Source: Euryarchaeota archaeon UBA121
GTDB lineage: Archaea > Thermoplasmatota > Poseidoniia > Poseidoniales > Thalassarchaeaceae
Length of the DNA stretch: 10,447 bases
Assembly (NCBI GenBank): GCA_002499865.1
Contig: DANL01000020.1
Span: 4,568 to 15,014 of the forward strand
Direction of reading: 5' to 3'
This document shows positions 1 to 6,838 of the stretch, one piece after another. The notes beneath the pieces were generated by a model. The model saw only the letters and a list, made by a program, of their open reading frames with translations, was not told the DNA's origin and ran no database searches. The number at the start of each line of letters is the position of its first letter. Positions within the stretch are counted from its first letter, which is position 1. The translations under genes were made by a program, and so were the position numbers.

Positions 1-1
1 A

Positions 2-1417
2 AATGAGTGGATCTGGCTCTTAGTATTCTACTTCATTGCAAACATTGGCCTGAACGCGGCAGGAGTCTTCTACAACGCATTACTTCCCCATCTCGGGACA
101 GACGATGAGATGGATGACATCTCGAATAGGGCCTACGCCTATGGGTACCTCGGGGGGGGCATTCTACTTGTGGTACATCTTGGACTAGTTCTCGGAATCG
201 GAGGAGATGCCGTTATCAGATTCTGCTTAGCCTCATCAGGATTATGGTGGTTCGGTTTTGCACTTATTACTTTCAAGTACGTACCAGAGCCTCCTATGGA
301 GAATGATAAGCAAGTTCCAACCATCAGGGAAGCCTACTCTCAAGTCTGGACGACACTAAAGGAGTACAATAAATTCAGAACACTATTCATCTATATGCTG
401 GCATACTTCTTCTTCATAGATGCGATTAACACAGTGTGGGCAGTAGGGCCAATATTCGGCGCGGTTGTTCTGGGAGTATCAACAATTGAATTAATGATCA
501 CTATAGTTTTGATTCAGTTTGTCGCATGGCCATGTGCGCTATTTTTCACAAAGTTGGCCAATGAATGGGGGACCAAGAAAGCGCTTAATGCGTCTTTGAT
601 TGGATGGCTGGTGCTAAGCTTCGCAATTCTTGGCTTTGCACCATTGGAACTTGACTCCCATGATGAGTTTGAGGTAATGTATGATTGGGATGAAGAATCT
701 CAATCCTACCAGGTGCATGTCAATTACTTTGCCAGCGAGATAGCTCAGAAGCTTGACTTCGAAGATGGCGAGTTCGATGAGCAGAAGTGGGCCAGTGATT
801 TCTCCGAAATGCTCCCTGTAGAGTTTGAAGAAAAGACCGGGACATACAAATGGGCATATGCCGAGTCAGACAGTGAAAAGCTACTCTTCCCAGTTGTGGG
901 CGATGTTTCTACAATCCTGGCGTCAATATCGGACTCACGGTTCAGTATCAGCGTCTCTGGAGGCCCTCAAGATGCCTCATCAAACGTCGGCATTGATCAC
1001 CCCTCCAGTCTGGGCGACGGAGCTTTAGATGTAATTCCTGAAACAGTAAGGGAATACGTTTGGGAGCCTCTGGGTATAGAGATCGGATATCAATTCATGA
1101 TACTAGGGATGATGATAGGGACTCTATTTGGAGGTTCCCAAGGGTTGTCTAGAAGTATCTTCGGACAGATGATACCGGAGACGAGGAGTACGGAGTTCTT
1201 CGGATTCTTCGGATTCTTCGGAAAGGTTGCTGCCGCCGTAGGGCCACTACTATACGCGTCCATGACAGTAATGTTCGATAGCAGAGTTGGAGTCCTCAGT
1301 ATTGCCGTACTCATCGCCATTGGCGTTTTCCTCATGAGGTATGTGGATATCGAACAGGGTCGCGCGGATGCAAGGGCCGAAGATGCTAGGAATCGTGGAA
1401 TCTCTACCGACTCTTAG
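2..1417 (+). CDS. UMF1/Atg22-like MFS transporter, 5'-truncated by window edge
   Basis: The reading frame is open from base 2, so the gene starts outside the window; the ATG at 110 is internal. The visible 471 residues carry hallmarks of the UMF1 (Atg22-like) branch of the major facilitator superfamily: VFYNALLPHL followed by GYLGGG near the left edge, a middle block of membrane segments, and a C-terminal block with GGSQGLSRS, IPETRSTEFFGFFG and GPLLY. Family members are polytopic inner-membrane transporters of mostly unknown substrate; the yeast relative exports amino acids from the vacuole. About 145 mostly hydrophilic, acidic residues (roughly visible residues 216-360, bases 648-1082) sit between two membrane segments where relatives have a short loop. 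The stop lies 14 bp inside the end of the convergent tatC gene. Family assignment is fairly sure; substrate is unknown. Confidence 0.85.
   Translation, partial: NEWIWLLVFYFIANIGLNAAGVFYNALLPHLGTDDEMDDISNRAYAYGYLGGGILLVVHLGLVLGIGGDAVIRFCLASSGLWWFGFALITFKYVPEPPMENDKQVPTIREAYSQVWTTLKEYNKFRTLFIYMLAYFFFIDAINTVWAVGPIFGAVVLGVSTIELMITIVLIQFVAWPCALFFTKLANEWGTKKALNASLIGWLVLSFAILGFAPLELDSHDEFEVMYDWDEESQSYQVHVNYFASEIAQKLDFEDGEFDEQKWASDFSEMLPVEFEEKTGTYKWAYAESDSEKLLFPVVGDVSTILASISDSRFSISVSGGPQDASSNVGIDHPSSLGDGALDVIPETVREYVWEPLGIEIGYQFMILGMMIGTLFGGSQGLSRSIFGQMIPETRSTEFFGFFGFFGKVAAAVGPLLYASMTVMFDSRVGVLSIAVLIAIGVFLMRYVDIEQGRADARAEDARNRGISTDS
1196..1222 (+). repeat. Three tandem copies of a 9-bp unit within the transporter gene
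   Basis: TTCTTCGGA occurs three times in succession and encodes FFGFFGFFG inside the conserved EFFGF...FGK region of UMF1-type transporters. Relatives have a similar but less regular phenylalanine-glycine motif here, so this is probably codon-level convergence or a small slippage event within a conserved segment and not a mobile or regulatory repeat. Confidence 0.6.
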
Positions 1418-2186
1418 TCAGACTATTGAGCATTAGTGCCAGCTCTATTAGGACCAGGACAGGTCCCGCTACTAGAAACATTGACAGAGGGTCCGGAGGA
1501 GACAGAAGGGCCCCGAAAGCCATGCCAAGGAACCATAGTGCCCCTCTGTTCTTCCTGATTCCATCCTCACTCACTATCTCGTATCTGAGAAGTAAGAGAA
1601 TAATTATCGGGACCTGGAAACCGGATATTGAAGCGAAGTATAGGCCGCTGACGAAACCTACCCATGATTGCAATTGCCAAGTGGAGCTCAGATTAGCCGC
1701 TGATGCATCTTCAGAGAGGTAATCAAGAAGTAGAGGGACCAATACCTCATGAGAATAGAAAGCCCCTAAGAGGGCCAGAGATAATGCCGAAATTAGGACT
1801 ATGAAGAAATCCCTAATGCTACCAATCGACCCTGTTCCAGATCTCTTTGCCTTGGCAAAAATCTTCTTACCATTCCAAGAAATATCGCAAATCAGAAAAA
1901 TTCCGGATATAATCATACCCAGCTGAAATCCTATCCTCAACCTCAGTAGGACTGCCTCCATAGGATGAAGAATGATCACCTCAACGCCATCAGGCCTGTA
2001 GTCGGAAGAATCCAGAAGTATCTCTATAGCTCTGCCAGCAAGTGGATAACCGCCTATGAATCCCACTCCAAAAATGGCTACCAAGAGGAAAGCCCTGCTT
2101 CTGAGATGGGATATTAGTCCTCTAAGCTCAGCGCGGGGAAGTAGGTCTCCTATCCCGGCCTCCATGCTAGCGCGTGAGGGTTCCAT
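1404..2186 (-). CDS. tatC: Divergent TatC, Sec-independent protein translocase subunit
   Basis: A 260-residue, strongly hydrophobic protein, the usual TatC length. TatC is the polytopic membrane core of the twin-arginine pathway; it recognises RR signal peptides and recruits TatA for export of folded proteins. Supporting features are HPME before the second membrane segment (residues 74-77), GFQVP (189-193), SEDGIRKNR before the fifth (206-214), and SPPDPLSM followed by GPVLVLIELAL (229-250), matching the family TPPD...S...P...YE ending. Two conserved elements are degraded. HLxELRxR at the N-terminus reads HLRSR (27-31), and the cytoplasmic loop after TM2, normally (A/P)xLYxxER(R), is a Lys/Gly/Ser-rich stretch (106-125) with no glutamate. 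It starts 15 bp after the DRG stop, so co-transcription is likely. ATG 2165 is an alternative start; neither has a clear Shine-Dalgarno. It could be a second, specialised TatC paralogue. Confidence 0.82.
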   Translation of the reverse strand: MEPSRASMEAGIGDLLPRAELRGLISHLRSRAFLLVAIFGVGFIGGYPLAGRAIEILLDSSDYRPDGVEVIILHPMEAVLLRLRIGFQLGMIISGIFLICDISWNGKKIFAKAKRSGTGSIGSIRDFFIVLISALSLALLGAFYSHEVLVPLLLDYLSEDASAANLSSTWQLQSWVGFVSGLYFASISGFQVPIIILLLLRYEIVSEDGIRKNRGALWFLGMAFGALLSPPDPLSMFLVAGPVLVLIELALMLNSLTKSR

Positions 2187-2201
2187 AGGTCAATACATCG
2201 C

Positions 2202-3320
2202 CTAGGACTTCCTGAGAATAATGGTTAGGACATCCCCATCAGATAGCTGGTGATCTAGCCCAACTCTCTGCCAATCGAACTTAGCACTGGGTCCTTTCAC
2301 CCTGGCGTATCTGAATTTTCTCACGAAGTCCCTGTGTAGTTTTGCACATACGTCCCTTACAGTAGACGTATCCTTGACAATCAATGGCTCAATCATATCG
2401 GCCTCTTGGCCCTGGGGTTTCAGGAATATCGACATAAAGTGAAGATTATCGAATATGAAGTCCTTCATATTTTCAATCCCCTCCCCCGTCTTTGCTGAGA
2501 CTTCAAGGACGGGCCATCCTTCTGGTAGCATCTTCCTAGTTCTTTCCAGATCCTCTTCTGTTGCAAGATCAATCTTATTGACGACGACCACCGCCCTATT
2601 GTAGATCCTATTTCCTGCTAGAGTATCTACAATATGATCATCAGTTACGTCCGTACGGAGCGTCACTGTTGCAGAGACAATACCAAAACTACGGATTATT
2701 CCTTGTATTTCTTCTTCGGAGAGATTAGTCTGCTTAACTGTTGATCTGACAATGATGCCACCTCTCTTAGTTCTAGTAATGAATACTTGTGGCTCAGCTT
2801 GATTCAATCTCATTCCCGCCATCCATAACTCCTTGTCTAGGATATCGAAGTGAGATTCTTGAAACGGGTCTACAACGTAAAGCACCATGTCAGAACCTCT
2901 GATAACATTGAGTATTTCTCTACCTCTGCCCTTTCCCTCGGAAGCGCCCTTGATCAGACCAGGAAGATCTAGAATCTGTATCTTAGCGCCCCTATGGTCG
3001 AGAACTCCAGGGATGCATGTCAGAGTAGTGAAAGCGAAGGCACCTGCCTCCGAGTCAGCTCCTGTCAGTTGGGAGATTAGACTTGATTTTCCTACGCTGG
3101 GGAATCCTACCAGGGAAACCGATGCGTCGCCAGACTTCTTGACTTCAAAACCGGCGCTTGACCCACTCTTCTTCGCATGCGCTACTGCCTTCTCCTTCCT
3201 CTCTTTCAAGGAGGCTATCTTGGCCTTTAGACGTCCGATATGGCCCTGTGTGGCCTTGTTATACTTGGTCTTGGAGATTTCTTCCTCCAGTGACTTGATT
3301 TGCTCTTCTATAGTCGCCAA
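2202..3320 (-). CDS. drg: DRG-family (Obg-related) GTPase with TGS domain
   Basis: Developmentally regulated GTP-binding proteins are conserved in archaea and eukaryotes; they bind translating ribosomes and associated factors in the cytoplasm. The protein has 372 residues, typical for the family. In order: an N-terminal helical region with the family phrase NKATQGHIGRLKAKIA (21-36); the G domain with P-loop GFPSVGKSS (72-80), switch II DLPG (118-121), NKID (248-251) and SAK (275-277); an inserted domain around 165-235; and a C-terminal TGS domain (about 293-370) ending in WQRVGLDHQLSDGDV. The start chosen is TTG at 3320-3318. It is preceded by GGAGGGTGGT, and the family N-terminus begins immediately (ATIEEQIK). 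The same frame runs on to an ATG at 3683, but that extension lacks homology and overlaps the divergent gene. It is probably transcribed with the downstream tatC. Confidence 0.93.
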   Translation of the reverse strand: MATIEEQIKSLEEEISKTKYNKATQGHIGRLKAKIASLKERKEKAVAHAKKSGSSAGFEVKKSGDASVSLVGFPSVGKSSLISQLTGADSEAGAFAFTTLTCIPGVLDHRGAKIQILDLPGLIKGASEGKGRGREILNVIRGSDMVLYVVDPFQESHFDILDKELWMAGMRLNQAEPQVFITRTKRGGIIVRSTVKQTNLSEEEIQGIIRSFGIVSATVTLRTDVTDDHIVDTLAGNRIYNRAVVVVNKIDLATEEDLERTRKMLPEGWPVLEVSAKTGEGIENMKDFIFDNLHFMSIFLKPQGQEADMIEPLIVKDTSTVRDVCAKLHRDFVRKFRYARVKGPSAKFDWQRVGLDHQLSDGDVLTIILRKS

Positions 3321-3414
3321 GTGACCACCCTCCAAGGTATTATTCGCGCTACGCGAGGACCAACTTATTGAATTCGGTGGAGAAAATTGCCGATAGCCAT
3401 GCGAGCGAGGGTTC
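3321..3414. promoter_or_regulatory. Divergent intergenic region, presumed promoters for drg-tatC and the NMN adenylyltransferase pair
   Basis: This 94-bp gap separates two divergently transcribed units and is the only place where both can start inside the window. It contains short AT-rich stretches that could serve as TATA-like elements: TATTATT at 3338-3344, ACTTATTGAATT at 3363-3374 and GAAAATTG at 3382-3389. None is a convincing BRE/TATA pair, so exact promoters are not assigned. The right end holds GAGGG (3407-3411), a possible ribosome-binding site for the ATG at 3415. Confidence 0.4.
3324..3333 (-). promoter_or_regulatory. Shine-Dalgarno sequence deciding the TTG start of drg
   Basis: On the minus strand GGAGGGTGGT lies directly upstream of TTG 3320-3318, with GGAGG 8 nt from the start codon. 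It is a near match to the archaeal consensus GGAGGTGAT with one extra G. It fixes translation initiation at a non-ATG codon in the position predicted by the DRG family N-terminus. Confidence 0.75.
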
Positions 3415-4125
3415 ATGCCACATTGCCGATTGGTGACGCCACGGATACATATGCCAGACGTCATACTGTCTTTGATTGACCCCAAATCACTAGATTCGAT
3501 ATTATCCATGTCAGTGGGTTCAATCATTGATGGGATGGAGAAAATGTCCCTAAGGGGAACAAGGCCAGGATACCAAGGACTCCCCTCTAGGCAGTTCGAT
3601 GTAGATTTAGAGGGAGAGATACTGGAATGGTTGGACAATGTGGGAGAAATCAATCCAAACTCAGTACTGGAAAAACAAGACATTTCAATCGAGAAGAAGA
3701 CAGAGCTTCTCCTACTACTTTGTCATTGGTCATCACTTGGAGAGTGGAGGTGCTGGGATGCTAGGCTTTTCCTGTATGTCGAACCCAGCCTTGATTCTGG
3801 CGTCAGAAGTACAGAATCGTTTCTAATGCCATCAGTATGGGAGGAATTCAAGAATTCCATCTCGTCTTTAGATAGGGCTACATTCATCGAATCCGTCGTA
3901 ATCGACTGGATGTCTAGGAGGGAGAAGCTTGGAGAGACTATGGACCCATCATCCGATCCCAGGATCCTTCCAACTATGGAATCTCATCAGGATTTTTCAG
4001 GGGGACTTTTCGACATAATGGAGAAATCTAGGTTGCAGAGTACACCAATCCTCCTCGGAAGGGAGTATCTAGAAGCTAGATCATGGCATCTCGGACAGGA
4101 TAGATTGGAGAGTATAATCGGGTGA
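3415..4125 (+). CDS. Unrecognised protein coupled to NMN adenylyltransferase
   Basis: I do not recognise this family. The 236-residue product is soluble-looking and acidic, with no signal peptide, membrane segment, P-loop or cysteine cluster. It appears mainly helical, with a tryptophan-rich central part (LLLLCHWSSLGEWRCWDARL around residues 98-117). A Ser/Asp-rich segment follows (about 180-195) before the C-terminus. Three in-frame starts are possible: ATG 3415 (GAGGG three bases upstream), GTG 3433, and ATG 3451 (MPDVILSLID, weak GGTGA further upstream). I annotate the longest. The stop codon TGA lies inside the Shine-Dalgarno of the next gene, five bases before its ATG, indicating translational coupling. 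The context suggests a role linked to NAD metabolism, or merely a shared promoter; function is unknown. It is convincing as a real gene because it fills the space, keeps tight spacing and leads directly into a conserved gene. Confidence 0.75.
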   Translation: MPHCRLVTPRIHMPDVILSLIDPKSLDSILSMSVGSIIDGMEKMSLRGTRPGYQGLPSRQFDVDLEGEILEWLDNVGEINPNSVLEKQDISIEKKTELLLLLCHWSSLGEWRCWDARLFLYVEPSLDSGVRSTESFLMPSVWEEFKNSISSLDRATFIESVVIDWMSRREKLGETMDPSSDPRILPTMESHQDFSGGLFDIMEKSRLQSTPILLGREYLEARSWHLGQDRLESIIG

Positions 4126-4126
4126 T
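4120..4126 (+). promoter_or_regulatory. Shine-Dalgarno of the NMN adenylyltransferase, overlapping the upstream stop
   Basis: GGGTGAT ends three bases before the ATG at 4130 and matches the complement of the archaeal 16S rRNA 3' end. The TGA stop of the upstream gene (4123-4125) is embedded in it, so ribosomes finishing that gene sit on the initiation site of this one. It favours ATG 4130 over the in-frame ATG at 4145. Confidence 0.75.
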
Positions 4127-4129
4127 TGC

Positions 4130-4747
4130 ATGTACGAATTACAAATGTTCCCAGATCCCCCTCCTGAATCACCTGTTCCAGGAGTAGTTATTCTCGGGAG
4201 GTTCCAACCATTCCACAAAGGCCACGAATTTATGTTGGAGTTCGCAGAAAGATGGAGACTATCCAATCATCCCGAGCTTCCATTGATAATCGCAATCGGA
4301 TCTTCCAACAGGCCAGAGAGTCTTAGGAATCCATGGAGCTATCAAGAGCGTGAGGGGATGATTATCCACTGGATAGAATCTAGTGATTTCGAGACCATTC
4401 CAGAAATCATTTCGATACCTGATATCGACGACCCTCCGAACTGGGTCTCCCATGCAGAATCCTACCACGGAGAGGCAGGAATCTTCCTTTCCAGTGACAT
4501 AGATTCCTTGGAACTCTATTCTAAATCCAATTGGCCAGTAGTAGAGATACCGATGGAGGAAAGGAATAGACTAGAAGGTTGGAGAGTCAGAGAGACGGCT
4601 AGAATGATGTCTACTATCGACGATCCAAGCGCGGTTTCAGAGGTTCTGTCACCAACCGTTCCAGAGTCTGTTGTCAGCTTCATGATTGAGAACGGTTATC
4701 TGAGGAGACTTGCATTTCTAGGAGAGGGGGGTGAGCCAGTTGGATGA
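4130..4747 (+). CDS. nadM: Archaeal-type nicotinamide-nucleotide adenylyltransferase
   Basis: It is predicted to transfer AMP from ATP to nicotinamide mononucleotide (or nicotinate mononucleotide) to make NAD or its deamido precursor, in the cytoplasm. The product has 205 residues. The nucleotidyltransferase fold is shown by GRFQPFHKGH (23-32, the HxGH-type site), GSSNRPESLRNPWSYQER (57-74, equivalent to the family GSAQ...R(N/D)PF...ER), and DIDDPPNWVSHAESY (98-112, family D-I...WV.H). The C-terminal VPESVVSFM matches the family ending. The usual C-terminal ISGTEVR-type motif reads LEGWRVR (148-154), with only the glycine, valine and last arginine kept. About 18 extra residues precede the first beta strand. 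Translation is coupled to the upstream unknown gene, and the stop abuts the convergent hydrolase stop. Family assignment is strong; full catalytic competence is likely but unproven. Confidence 0.88.
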   Translation: MYELQMFPDPPPESPVPGVVILGRFQPFHKGHEFMLEFAERWRLSNHPELPLIIAIGSSNRPESLRNPWSYQEREGMIIHWIESSDFETIPEIISIPDIDDPPNWVSHAESYHGEAGIFLSSDIDSLELYSKSNWPVVEIPMEERNRLEGWRVRETARMMSTIDDPSAVSEVLSPTVPESVVSFMIENGYLRRLAFLGEGGEPVG

Positions 4748-6805
4748 TCACCAATCTCCCTCAAATGTACACGAAGGATCGCAGTAATCCACTAGAACTC
4801 CAGAAATCAAGTAACCATATGCCATCATCTTAGCCTCCGGAACCTCGAGAACTAGATTATGAGCTAGAGAGTGGTGCCACATTGGTCCATTCGTGTTTCC
4901 AGTGGGTAGCGCAGGGAAGTCTCCATCGAAGTAAGCCGCAGACGAGCCGTTAATGGGACCATCAACAACATCGACTCCAAATGGGTGATATGCCGAACCA
5001 GTCACTACTGGGACGTCACCAGTTCTTACAGCTCTATCGGCAGAAAGAGTCGTAACCTGGGCATCCATCATTGATGTGAGATAGAACATATCGAATGGCT
5101 TCAGAATATCTCCATATCCAGTCTCTCTGAAGGGCAGGTATGTCTCCCCGTCGGTAGAGTCCCATATTGATTGTAAGAGCGCAATTGAAACCGCTCTATC
5201 AAGTCTCGATGGAAGAGAAACCTCACTAGAAAGAAGCTCGAAGAATTGTCCAGGGAACTCTTCCGATCCGTAGTGAGTAGATCTCTCAACCTGATGAGTG
5301 AATGAAGTCCCACCAACCCAAAGTACGCCCCACTCGAGCTCTGGGACAAAGGCTAGTAATGAAGGTCCCCTTAGCCCTCCTAGGGATATCCCGATGTAGT
5401 TAACCGTATCAATGTCAATCATGTTTGTTCCATTGTGCTTGAACTGCTCAATATCAGAACAAATACCAGTTATCGTCCTAACCATTGAGATATGATTTAT
5501 CACGGCCTGCATCTGTCTTTCCTGCTGATATTGGAACTCCTTTAAATCCATTAATGCGAAAGTCATGGCATCTAGATCTCCATCCGAGCTCCATCCCTTG
5601 AAATCGGTCGCTATTACCACGGTTTGGTATTCATTAGCGATTGATCTGGCATTCATGGCATATGAATCACCATCTCCGAAAAGCCCATGCCCAAACACGG
5701 TCAAAGGTCCTGACGTATTGTTCTCTGCTAGCGAACTAGGGATCAGCATCGTGAAGTCTATCTCCCTGTTATCTACGAATTCTGGATCTCCTGAGGAATT
5801 TCTCATCAAAGGAGATCTTGCAAACTCATTCTCCATGTAGTGAGGCGTAGTTACAGTGCCTCTAATCAATCTCAGAGATGTCCCATCGTTGCCGAAGTCC
5901 TCCTCGACATCTGAGATATGACAGCCAATTCCGTCATCACCCAATCTCTGCTCCGCATCATCTCTCATGATTAGTATGTCCTCAAGAATGGACTCAGTTG
6001 ATGCTGTATGGAACCACCATGCAGATTGCAGGGAGCTCCTCTCGAAACCGGCATCTTCGAGCTTGTTGAAAACTCCCTCGTAGGCTCCCCTCTGAACCTC
6101 AATACCTTCTGAGTCCGTTTCATTGCCGTCTCTAAGTGCCCTGAATCCATCCGAGGGAACTATCGCCTCACCATCTTCATTCACTAGATCCCTGAATCCC
6201 ACAGCATAGGGGGTATTGTGATTCAAGCCCTCAATTGTCCTCAAGAAAATGATAGTTTCCTCATCCTCTTGGGAACGTGCATCCAACTCAATCCAGTGGT
6301 GGACTTTCTCCCCTGTCTCCATGTTAAGCAAGATGCTCCCATGTCCATCCATTGTCGATATTCCAATGTCAAACTGTGAGGCCATTCCAGTGATGTTGGG
6401 AACTTCATCAAAGGCGGTGAAGATTTGCGTCGATGGGCTGAAACCATCTAGACGATCAAGTATCACCATATTGTCACTTACCGAAGACCTGGTATCCGGT
6501 ATCGCTTCACCGTCGATACTCAGACTGTATCCTGTATCCCGAGACTCGTCAACATCCAAGAAGGCGCCTGAAGGGAATGGAAGCATGCAGTGGATATTAT
6601 TGGTATCATCGCAGAATTCACTTCCCACAATTTCAATAATTTCGACTGTCGGAGAATCAGTACCGTTGTCTACCGGATCAATAGGGTTCTCTAGTCCATC
6701 AATGTCCTCTTCGTCGGAATCGCTACTTGATTCTCCGGTACATCCCACAAGCAACATTGACGCCACTAATGTCAAGGCTAATATTTTCCTGGTTCTATTA
6801 TCCAT
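4748..6805 (-). CDS. Secreted lipoprotein, VolA-like alpha/beta hydrolase
   Basis: A 685-residue predicted surface lipase or esterase. The N-terminus is a lipoprotein signal peptide with positively charged n-region, hydrophobic core and lipobox LLVGC (Cys22), followed by an acidic Ser/Asp/Glu linker. Residues about 60-220 resemble the N-terminal domain of bacterial virulence-factor lipases: LPFPSGAF, DRLDGFSPST, METGE, then LNHNTPYAVGFRD. The hydrolase part has FGHGLFG (His373 region, probable oxyanion loop) and nucleophile elbow GISLGG with Ser474. Acid and histidine candidates are in TSMMDAQVT and the late WHHSLAHN, not assignable by eye. Seven NxS/T sequons fit an extracytoplasmic protein. 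The ATG at 6805 is chosen because GGTGAT lies four bases upstream and the signal peptide begins there; the in-frame GTG at 6823 lacks this support. It follows the esterase-like lipoprotein by 33 bp. The substrate is unknown. Confidence 0.82.
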   Translation of the reverse strand: MDNRTRKILALTLVASMLLVGCTGESSSDSDEEDIDGLENPIDPVDNGTDSPTVEIIEIVGSEFCDDTNNIHCMLPFPSGAFLDVDESRDTGYSLSIDGEAIPDTRSSVSDNMVILDRLDGFSPSTQIFTAFDEVPNITGMASQFDIGISTMDGHGSILLNMETGEKVHHWIELDARSQEDEETIIFLRTIEGLNHNTPYAVGFRDLVNEDGEAIVPSDGFRALRDGNETDSEGIEVQRGAYEGVFNKLEDAGFERSSLQSAWWFHTASTESILEDILIMRDDAEQRLGDDGIGCHISDVEEDFGNDGTSLRLIRGTVTTPHYMENEFARSPLMRNSSGDPEFVDNREIDFTMLIPSSLAENNTSGPLTVFGHGLFGDGDSYAMNARSIANEYQTVVIATDFKGWSSDGDLDAMTFALMDLKEFQYQQERQMQAVINHISMVRTITGICSDIEQFKHNGTNMIDIDTVNYIGISLGGLRGPSLLAFVPELEWGVLWVGGTSFTHQVERSTHYGSEEFPGQFFELLSSEVSLPSRLDRAVSIALLQSIWDSTDGETYLPFRETGYGDILKPFDMFYLTSMMDAQVTTLSADRAVRTGDVPVVTGSAYHPFGVDVVDGPINGSSAAYFDGDFPALPTGNTNGPMWHHSLAHNLVLEVPEAKMMAYGYLISGVLVDYCDPSCTFEGDW

Positions 6806-6809
6806 ATTT

Positions 6810-6815
6810 ATCACC
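6810..6815 (-). promoter_or_regulatory. Shine-Dalgarno fixing the ATG 6805 start of the hydrolase lipoprotein
   Basis: On the minus strand GGTGAT lies four bases before ATG 6805-6803, a perfect match to the archaeal anti-Shine-Dalgarno. It argues against the longer GTG start at 6823 and places the positively charged residues of the signal peptide at the very N-terminus. Confidence 0.75.
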
Positions 6816-6838
6816 AAACTCACAATCGAACGAACTCA

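Noticed and set aside
110..112. ATG at 110 as the transporter start
   Set aside because: The same frame is open back to base 2 and encodes conserved UMF1 sequence upstream (VFYNALLPHL), so the real start is outside the window.
2887..3324. 145-codon plus-strand open frame
   Set aside because: It is antisense to the highly conserved GTPase domain of DRG and has no features of its own.
3321..3683. N-terminal extension of the DRG frame up to an ATG at 3683
   Set aside because: The extension has no resemblance to DRG proteins and overlaps the divergent gene. A strong Shine-Dalgarno precedes the TTG at 3320 exactly where the family N-terminus begins.
6806..6823. GTG 6823 as the start of the hydrolase lipoprotein
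   Set aside because: GGTGAT at 6810-6815 falls inside that extension and points to ATG 6805, which also gives a standard lipoprotein signal peptide.
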